From the NCBI GenBank assembly GCA_009193035.1, contig SWDT01000196.1:1-64000 (forward strand): a DNA stretch of 64,000 nucleotides, written 5' to 3'. The notes under the pieces were generated by a model. The model saw only the letters and a program-made list of their open reading frames with translations. It was not told the origin of the DNA and did no database searches. Made by a program: the position numbers and the translations under genes. This document shows positions 56,130 to 64,000 of this stretch, in pieces. Positions within the stretch are counted from its first letter, which is position 1; every line of letters starts with the position of its first letter. This DNA comes from Halicephalobus mephisto (taxonomy: Eukaryota > Nematoda > Chromadorea > Rhabditida > Panagrolaimidae).

Positions 56130-56520
56130 TTGGGTAGTGACTTGAAAAGTGAGAAAGTAGATTTTTCGAATCACTATCCAAGTTAACATTCGTTTAAAAA
56201 TAGTTAACCAAAGTTGGATAATTTCAAAACAACGCGAATTTGGATAGTGACTGAAAGTTGAAAATACTAGGCCCTTCCAGTCACTATCCGACTTTGTTTA
56301 CTAAATAAGTTTAAAACAATGTAAATTCGGATAGTGACTTAAAATGAATATTTTTTACTTTTATAGTCAGTATCCAAATTTATTCGCATTGAAAGAATAG
56401 TGTCTAGAGTTTAATTAATTCCCAGTCACTATCCAACTTTGGTTATTGGGTAATTTTTGAACTAATGCAAACTTGGATGGTGACTTGGAAATTTCAATTT
56501 TTTTACTTTCTAGTTACTAT
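56130..56520. repeat. Alternating GTCACTATCCAA / TTGGATAGTGAC array, block D
   Basis: About ten half-sites, alternating, ending 60 bases before the possible exon at 56580-56873. Confidence 0.8.
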
Positions 56521-56579
56521 GGAACTCGTCAACGTGATTAATTTTAAATTTTTATCGTTTTTAATTTTTCATCTTCCAG

Positions 56580-56873
56580 ATCCAAAGACCATGCTTTTCT
56601 ACCCAGAAGACCCCCCACCCGATTGCTCAAAAAGAGTACTAAATTCTGCAGAATATTATCAAATCCAGGAAATACCGTATCCATCACCATGTTTACGAAT
56701 TTCTCGACCAAGCAAACCATCTCTAATTTCGTTCAAAATAACTTCAATTTATTTCACTTTTGCTTTTTTAATGAACGTTTTTCTGATGCCCGTGGCTGTG
56801 GCTGCGAACGCGAAAAGCCGAGCGGATATCATGTGGAATGACCAATCGTATACTACACAAAGTTTTTTTTTAC
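56580..56873 (+). CDS. Possible internal exon of an unidentified membrane protein
   Basis: Bounded by CATCTTCCAG and TTTAC-GTAAGTTT, both good worm splice sites, and open in one frame throughout (98 codons). The peptide has MLFYPEDPPPDCSKRVLNSA, then PYPSPCLRISRPSKPS, then a hydrophobic helix IYFTFAFLMNVFLMPVAVAA. No partner exon was identified on either side, and a second frame is also partly open. Codon use is unremarkable. Confidence 0.35.
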
Positions 56874-57235
56874 GTAAGTTTGGATTTTTTATTTTTTAAA
56901 ATTAAGGTTGTTGGAAGTAAAATTTTTTTTGTAATTTGAGAAAACTGGTCGTAATTGAAACAGATTATTTTTCTTTCATAACGTTTTGAAGCCTCATTAG
57001 AACCTCTTTTGCAAATTATAGTATTTTTAAAAATAGTCTTTTTTATAAAATTAAATTTTTTTTTAATTTTTAACTTTCATAAAAAAATAAGTTGAAAAAT
57101 TTATCAATTTTTTACTTTTAAAAGAAAAATTTAAAATTATAATAAAAAAATTTTTTTACAATTTTATTTTGACACGAATTTCTGGATTTTGAAAACTTAA
57201 AAAAGCGAATCAATTTTGATATACTTGTCAGATTT

Positions 57236-60200
57236 GCCATTTTTCTGTTTTTATAAAACCTACTTTTTCTTGGGCAGGAATTCAAAATTTTACTGTTGTG
57301 AAAATTATGAAACTTTAAAAATTCGATATAAATTTGGAAATTTAGATAAAAAGAGTTAATTTTGAATGAATCAGTTAATTTACTATTTTTATATTTTTAT
57401 AAAACCTACTCTCTCGCGCGGGAATTCAAAAATTCCAAAAAATATACTTTTTTAATTAAGAAATTTTCCGAAATTTGTGTTAAAATAATTTCTAGAAAGT
57501 TTTAAAATTTAGGTAAAAGAGGTTTGGTTTTGAACGCACTGCCAGATTTACCTTTTTTTTCTTTTTACATTGACTCGCTTCCTTTGCGCGGGAATTCAAA
57601 AATTCTAAAAAATATACATCTCTTTTTTCGTCGATGATTAGCCTTGCTTAGTGAATATGACGTGTGCATTTCATTTTTACGGATGCCCTGGGGATAATTA
57701 ATTTACGAATTTTCTTTTGAGTGCGCTTGATTTGACTCGCGCTGTCCGCTGGCCATGATTTCCTTTGTTTTCTAATTTCTGGTGCCAGACAAATCCGGGA
57801 TTTCTTTGATGAAATTTTCAGTGCCGTTCTTTTGTTTCCCGAATTTTATTGAAGTTTTCCAAATTTCGGAGGAATTTGGTTTAAGAAAACTTTGAATTTT
57901 TATTTTTCCAAGGGGCGTTTACTGATTTTGATATAACTTTCCCTGAGGGATTATAATTCATGACTTGTCACGATTGTTGGCGTTCCGGTTTTCTATTGGG
58001 TGTAAAAAATGAAATTTTGGTGGGATTTATGACAAAAGTAGTAAATGGAGTGTTTTGGATTTTTCCTGAAGTTGGGTTAGATGGCAGTTTTCAAAAAATA
58101 CGAACTAGATAGTGACTTAAGAAGGAAGAAAATATTATTTTCAAACACTATCCAAGTTTGCTTTAGTTTGAACTTATTTAACAAAATTAACAAGGATAGT
58201 GACTGGAAAGCTCTGTTTTTGACTCCTAGTCACTATCTCAATTGTCTTTGTTAGTTGGTTTTAAAGTCACAGAAAGTTGGATAGTGACTCAGGAAACAAG
58301 AAAATAAAAATCACTATCCAGGTTTGCATTCGTTTAAAAATAATTAACAACCAAAGTTGGATAGTTACTGAAAGTTGGGAATATTAGACATTTCCAGTCA
58401 CTATCCAACTTTGGTTGTTGGATAATTTTAAAAGAATGTGAATTTGGATAGTGACTATAAAAGTAAAAAATATCATTTTAAGTCACTATCTGGATTTATA
58501 TTGTTTTAAACTTATTTAACAAAGTAAATAAAGATAGTGACTGAAAGTCAATTGAATTCTAGACACTGTCATTTCAACAAACAAGTACTGGGATATTGTC
58601 CAAAAAACTTATATTTTCCATTTCTAGTCACTATTCTTATTTAACTTATTGGGAAATTCCAAACCAATGCTAACTTAGATAATGACTCAGAAATTCCATT
58701 TTCCCATCTCACTACCCACTGTCCAGGCTTTTTCTCGCTTAAATAATAGTGTTTAGAATTCAATCGATTTCTAGTCACTATTTTTATTTATTTCACTAAT
58801 TTCTGAAATAATGCAAATTTGGATAGTGACTTTAAAATTTGAATTTTTTTACTTTTTAGTCACTATCCAACTTTGATTGTTCGATAATTTTCAAACGAAT
58901 GCAAATTTGGATAGTGACTGAAAGTTGGAAATATTAGACATTTCCAGTCACTATCCAACTTTGGTTATTGGATAATTTTTAAACTAATGCAAACTTGGAT
59001 AGTGACTTGAAAATTTGAATTTTTTACTTTTTAGTCACTATCCAACTTTGATTGTTCGATAATTTTTAAACGAATGCAAATTTGGATAGTGACTTGGAAA
59101 TATTCATTTTCCTACCTCGATAGTCACTGTCCAAGTCATTGCTTGGAGAATTTCCAACCTGAACTTGGACAAGCTTCATGATTCATTAGTCGACTCAGCT
59201 CCTTATTTTCGCTACGAGAACCACTTTTAATTGATGATTCAAATTGTGGCTACTTCTCCCACACGAAATCCGGGAAAAATAAAAAGCTTCCTCAAAAGCC
59301 TCTCCGACATTGACTTTTTTGTTTGCCCTATTCTTTTAGCTTTTGTTGCCGTTTTTCATTTGGGATTTTTTGGCCCGAAAGTTGTGAACCTCAAATGTCC
59401 AGTCCAGACCAGTCTGTCACTTTCAGGAATTTTTTAGAATTAAAATGACGAGAATTTCGGTGTATTTTCGTTCAACAAAAACTTATTTTTATTTTGCTAA
59501 AACATTCTGGAATTCAGTAGGGGCTCTTGAACTTGAAGGATCTGGTGGAAACTTCTAGAGCCTTTCTGGAATTGTTAGAAAACTTGAGAGTTTTGCAAAT
59601 TTTCGGATTTTCGGAATACTGTAGAAATCTACGGAATGTTGTAGAAAATTCCGGAATTTCGTAAGAGATTCTGGAAGCTTCTAGAATTTCTGAAAAATTT
59701 TTTAAATTCCATGAAGTTTTTAGAATACTGTAAAATTTTTTAGAATTTTATTAATATTTTCAGAATTATGTAGAAAATTTTAGAAATTTTTAAAATTTAA
59801 TAGAAAATTTTAGAAATTTTAAAATTTAATAGAAAATTTTAGAAATTTTTAAAATTTAAAAGAAAATTTTAGAAATTTTTTAAATTTTCCGAAATCCTAT
59901 AAAGTCTTAAAATACTGTATAAAAGCTTCCAGAATCCATTTGGAATTTCCGAAATCATCTGAAACTTTAAATTTTAAAATTTTCTAAAATTTTAATTTGG
60001 AAAATGTCCATAAAAAAGTTCAAAAATCGACATATTGTAAAAATTAACATTTTTAAATTTCAAAAATCTCCAAAAATTCGTCGTGAAGAAATTTCGTAAT
60101 AACATTGATTTCTAATTTTACAACAATTTGATTGGAAATCTGGATTGGTTTTCCAAACCGAAGGATCACGTCCACTTTGCGGCCTGCTTATCTTTGATTT

Positions 60201-60995
60201 ATCGACATACTAGTCGACGCGGGTCTATGTGCCTCAGGCAAAACAACTGCAAGCAGTTGTCCTTTCTATTTTTGTGTTTCATGGATTCTCTGATTGATCG
60301 ATATATCCAGGACCACTTTGTAAATCAATTCCATCAATCAGATCTTGATTTTTTAGTTTTTAAGATGACTAATGATTTGATTTTTGCTACTTTATTTTTC
60401 ATGTTTTTCATTAATCATGTCGGATGTCTTTAGACAAGCGATATAATTGAAAAAGAAATGTATACTTTTTGGAATTTTTGAATTCCCGCGCACAGGAAGC
60501 GAGGCAATGTAAAAAGGAAAAAAAGGTAAATCTGGCAGTGCGTTCAAAACCAAATCTCTTTTACCTAAATTTTAAAACTTTTTAGAAATTATTTTAACAC
60601 AAATTTCGGAAAATTTCTTAATTAAAAAAAGTATATTTTCAGAATTTTTGAATTCCCGCGCAAAGGAAGCGAGTCAATGTAAAAACAAAAAAAAAGGTAA
60701 ATCTGGCAGTGCGTTCAAAACCAAACCTTTTTTACCTAAATTTCAAAACTTTCTAGAAAATACTTTAACACAAATTTCGGAAAATTTCTTAATTAAAAAA
60801 GTATATTTTTTGGAATTTTTGAATTCCCGTGCGAGAGAGTAGGTTTTATAAAAATAGTAAATTAACTGATTCATTCAAAATTAACTCTTTTTATCTAAAT
60901 TTTCAAATTTATATCGAATTTTTAAAGTTTCATAATTTTCACAACAGTAAAATTTTGAATTCCCGCACAGGAGCGAGTGAAAATGAAAAAAGATA
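57236..60995. mobile_element. Large inverted repeat, possible 3.8 kb transposon
   Basis: 57236-57622 is matched in reverse by 60466-60995. Shared phrases include GGTAAATCTGGCAGTGCGTT with its complement, AATTCCCGCGCAAAGGAAGC, and AGTAGGTTTTATAAAAATAG. The right arm has an extra roughly 180-base duplication (60466-60640 and 60640-60820). The interior holds motif array E and ORFs at 59231-59437 and 60128-60433 without family features. It may be a decayed foldback element or two insertions of one repeat in opposite orientation. Confidence 0.6.
58095..59135. repeat. Alternating GTCACTATCCAA / TTGGATAGTGAC array, block E
   Basis: About 26 half-sites over 1 kb in strict alternation of orientation, average spacing about 40 bases. 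Typical pair: AGTCACTATCCAACTTTG, then about 35 bases, then AATTTGGATAGTGACT. Confidence 0.9.
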
Positions 60996-61738
60996 AATTT
61001 GGCGATTTTGTAATGAATTGATTCATTTTTTTCTCACTTTTTTACCTAAATTTTAAAATTCACATCAAAGTGATTTTTGAAAATTTTTATTTTTTATTTT
61101 ATTATTTTTATTATTCTCACGACTACGGATAAAATTTAAAGTCCAAAATTCCAAAAACTTCTTGATCTTTGCCTCAGGAAACGTATTTGACCTGAGGCAA
61201 TTACAAAAATTATAAAAATCCCGTTTTCCCACGGACGAATAAATATTCAAAATTTATTTCATTATTTTCGGAATGTTACCTTTTTCCATTTTTATAAAAT
61301 TCAGTTGAGTGCTTTTCGGACAATTTTCTATTTTTAAATTGTTTCAATTTTTTAAAATTTCTCAACTATTACATAAAATTTTCCATTTTTTTCAAAAACT
61401 TTCAAAAATCCTCATTTTTATAATTTATGACTTTTTTCGCTAAAAACCATCTTCCAATTCCCATTGTTACTAAAATATAATTTTTTTTAAACTTTTCCAA
61501 AAAGACAAATTACTTTTTTATTCGAGTACTGGCTTAAAGTTGTCAAATTTGGCCCTGTCAATCTGTGAATTCAATTTTTGTCCCTCGAGTTTTTGTTCTT
61601 TTTCTTGTCTATCGTCCACTTTGCCCCTAGAGAAAATTCCTCCAATGACCAGTAGCATTTCCTTTGTGGAGTTTCTACTCCTTTTATCCACAACTCATAA
61701 AAACAAACTGTCCAAGTTACAAAATCATAATAGACAGA

Positions 61739-63767
61739 TTACGCCGGGAGCTTCTCAAGCTTGTCAATTAATGTATCCAGAGCGACGGAGAATTGATCCA
61801 ATTTAAGGGGTCTAACATCGAAAACCTGGATTCTTGGACGAGTGATGTCATTGTAAGTGTCCATCCTAGCTCTACAACGGAATTGATGTCTTGTAAAAAC
61901 TTTGGATTGAAGAATCGCGTTATAAGTTTCACGGTCATCTCTCATCAACGTGTTCATCTCAGTGGCATTTTTCCCAAAGAGTTTAGTGGCTTGGTCATCA
62001 AACAAAGTCAGCCAAACATTGGCAGTGTCGTCTCCAACCTCCATTGAAACCATGTAGCGATACTTGCATTCAGGAAACGTTTGAGCGCATTTCTCACATC
62101 TGAATGCAGAATCAACTTCAGTGACTTTTTTCCCACAGCCATCTGTTGGACAAGCAGCATACACAGCACCCTCCATACGCACATTGTTAACAATCCCGAC
62201 CAGATCAAAGTAGACTCCACGGAGACTTCTGGAGGGCATATCAGTCTTACTGACAGCATGGATAGATCTCAACTCATCCACTGAAAAACCCTAGCATTAC
62301 CAGCCAAGTACAATCAAAACTTACGGAAATTACCCCCTTGCGATCCTTGATGACTAAATGTCTTTACTTCCATGTTCGGTCTTTCATTTTCGTACCATTG
62401 CATAAGTGTATCAGTTTGCGGACCTTCAGGATCAACTTCCACTCGACTTGCAGAATTGATGGACAAAGAATAGGTCCCGTTGAATTCCCTAACAAATGCT
62501 CCTTTGATTCCGATAACTCTTTTCTCAGTTTCTGCAGCATCAAATGCCATTGCATGTTCGGCCCAGAGAGTCAAGCCAACCAGAGTTCCAGATTGGTCGA
62601 TAAGATGGACGTTCCTACGTTTCAGTTCTCTCTGATCTCGGGACATAATCTGAAGAGTTGGGTGAGGTCCAGCTATAAAAAGTAAAAACTTACGGTCTGA
62701 CAGTCCTCGACTTTCTCAATGACAGCAAGAACGTCGATGTTCTGTCCATTGAGCTCACTAATCTTCGCCAAAGGCACTGGTTTCAAGACAAACTTGGCTT
62801 TAGCAATCTGCTCCTCGCATTCCTCGATGACACAATCAGAGTTGAACGAAATTTCATAGTCGTGACCAGTAGTGTTGAACCTCTTGTTTGCGTTCCTGAT
62901 GGCATTAGAGGTTCCAGAGATATAGTAGGTCCTGTCCTTCTGGATTTGGTTGAAAATCTTCTCCGCTGTTTCTCCAAACGAAGCAATCCGAATAGCACTT
63001 CCTTCTTTGTCCACGATTTCAAAATTGAACACTTTGAAAGGACCGCGACCGCCTTTTCCTTGGACTTCTCTCATCTCTTCTTTGTTAGAGACAACGCCCT
63101 GGATTTTCCATCTGGAAGGAAATCATTACATCAATAGTTGGTAGAAAAACCTACTTCCCAGTATTGAATGGATTGATGGCGGAGATTCGATATAAACCAA
63201 CACTGGAAGGATCAACTGTAGCTCTCTTGGATGGAGGAGCGGGCATTCCACCGTAAACACTTGCACTTTCCGTCAGTCTTCTTTTGGCACCCATAATTCC
63301 AGTGAAAGTAGCGACGTCACCTGTGTGCTGGATAGGTTCGCCGATCTTGGCATCTGGACGAGACAAAATTTTGTAATCCAAGATGGTCATTGTTTTTTTC
63401 CTAGAAAACGACTCTTCATATATGAAGGAATACAAAAACCTACTCTGCACTAGTTTGGCACGCAAAACTGAGGATCTGAATCACGGGAAATCCAGACAAC
63501 TCTTCTAATCCATCTTCCTTGACGCGGTCGGCCAACTCGACCGTCATTCCCACGTTGTTGAAGTAAAACACACCATCACTTGTCTGGACCTTCATGCAGA
63601 TCGTCGCGCTGTTGGTTAAGAACCTAGTTCTCAGGATTTGAAGAATCGGCTGATCGTCATTTTTAACTTTGTTTTCGAACAAATGCTGCAAACGATCATT
63701 TACAAAATTATGCAAAACTCAACCAAACCTGGAAGAATCCTTCTGTCAACTGGATGTTCTCAGTCAT
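61739..63767 (-). CDS. rpa-1: Replication protein A large subunit (RPA70)
   Basis: Six exons (63729-63767, 63444-63685, 63155-63400, 62694-63111, 62325-62649, 61739-62280) join in phase to 603 residues. Order: N-terminal OB domain (DBD-F; ILRTRFLTNSATICMKVQTS), linker with PPSKR, DBD-A (LYRISAINPF-WKIQGVVSNK, VFNFEIVDKEGSAIRI), DBD-B (KRRNVHLIDQSGTLVGLTLW), and DBD-C with its zinc ribbon CPTDGCGKKV-FRCEKC and the trimerisation helix at the end (ALDTLIDKLEKLPA). Length is close to the human 616 residues. Binds single-stranded DNA in replication, repair and recombination. Start MTENIQLTEGFFQ lies in a short first exon. Confidence 0.97.
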
Positions 63768-64000
63768 CTCGGATATAAAATCACTGAAAAGTAGACCAAA
63801 GTTAAATTCAACAAGGAGGAAAACAAGGAGCGCGATTTCAAAACAACCAAAATAAACGCAACTGTTTCGCGCGCGTAAAATTATCCAGTCGGGAAAACTG
63901 AAAGAAAAAGGAAAGTTTGGTCCACCTTCATCGCTCGGTCTCAACACGAAAACATCTAATGTTTAATTGTTCTTTTTTATTTGTCGATCCTATTTTCCGT
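63768..64000. promoter_or_regulatory. Upstream region of rpa-1
   Basis: 233 bases to the window edge. A GTTTCGCGCGCGTAAAATT stretch (GCGCGC core) about 100 bases before the ATG resembles an E2F-type TTTCGCGC site (63867-63876), in keeping with S-phase genes; one match only. Confidence 0.35.

Larger units (their letters stand above)
50198..61738. other. Long gene-poor, repeat-rich region
   Basis: 11.5 kb with no gene I can defend. It is mostly low-complexity T/A sequence (53280-55230 and 59500-60100 especially), motif arrays, MITEs and a large inverted repeat. Islands of normal composition stand out near 51600-51780, 52690-52880, 53040-53170, 54330-54410, 55870-55980, 56580-56880, 57640-57830, 59140-59430, 60130-60320 and 61540-61740. 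Several are open in one frame for 30-100 codons without consistent splice partners. They could be regulatory modules, exons of an unrecognised long-intron gene, or old insertions. The last island is the 3' flank of rpa-1; AATAAA on the minus strand near 61515 is a candidate poly(A) signal. Confidence 0.5.

Noticed and set aside
58095..59135. CRISPR array
   Set aside because: Repeats alternate in orientation and vary, and this is nematode nuclear DNA with splice signals throughout.
59231..59437. 68-codon ORF with a hydrophobic stretch
   Set aside because: Could be the 3' end of a membrane protein, but no acceptor or upstream exon was found.
60128..60433. 101-codon ORF between motif array E and the right arm of the inverted repeat
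   Set aside because: No splice context or recognisable motif; composition changes along it, so I treat it as chance.

Overview
The window is nuclear DNA from a nematode, most likely a Caenorhabditis species. Genes are compact and split by short AT-rich introns with worm-type 3' splice sites (TTTTCAG or TTTTTAG). Several start codons lie directly after such an acceptor, as expected of SL trans-splicing. The proteins recognised (MXL-1, RPA-1, CHT-1, V-ATPase subunit H, BMS1) all have nematode relatives. I built exon models by hand from reading frame and splice phase; no alignment or search was run.

Layout. 0-7.3 kb: two secreted von Willebrand A proteins on the minus strand; the larger also carries EGF and C-type-lectin domains and runs off the left edge. 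7.5-18.0 kb: minus-strand USP20/33-type deubiquitinase, a V-ATPase subunit H gene that appears to lack its N-terminal third, a 2.5 kb transposon with about 0.67 kb inverted ends and a broken zinc-finger ORF, and a divergent CNOT9/Rcd1 homologue. 19.5-23.9 kb: a chitinase (plus) whose last intron is packed with nested MITEs and a tRNA-derived element. 24.0-26.1 kb: a FLYWCH-like double zinc-finger protein (minus). 26.1-33.9 kb: gene-poor, with several tandem arrays, a strong hairpin, retroelement-like scraps and a tRNA-like sequence. 34.0-41.2 kb: a compact housekeeping cluster: a small membrane protein just downstream of BMS1 (possible operon), MXL-1 and a ZNF277 homologue. 43.4-50.2 kb: a candidate RNA polymerase I factor (TAF1C/Rrn6-like) and a cuticlin-type ZP protein, both plus. 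50.2-61.7 kb: 11.5 kb with no firm gene, full of repeats, including alternating arrays of a TTGGATAGTGAC half-site and a large inverted repeat. 61.7-63.8 kb: RPA-1 (minus).

Functions are mixed: ribosome production (BMS1, perhaps the Pol I factor), DNA replication (RPA-1), mRNA decay (CNOT9-like), ubiquitin removal, transcription (MXL-1, FLYWCH, ZNF277) and cuticle, chitin or extracellular proteins. No single pathway links them. The most unusual content is repetitive: the TTGGATAGTGAC arrays, whose core resembles as I recall the C. elegans HIM-8 pairing-centre motif; a tRNA-cloverleaf repeat family; and the foldback transposon upstream of the shortened subunit H gene.
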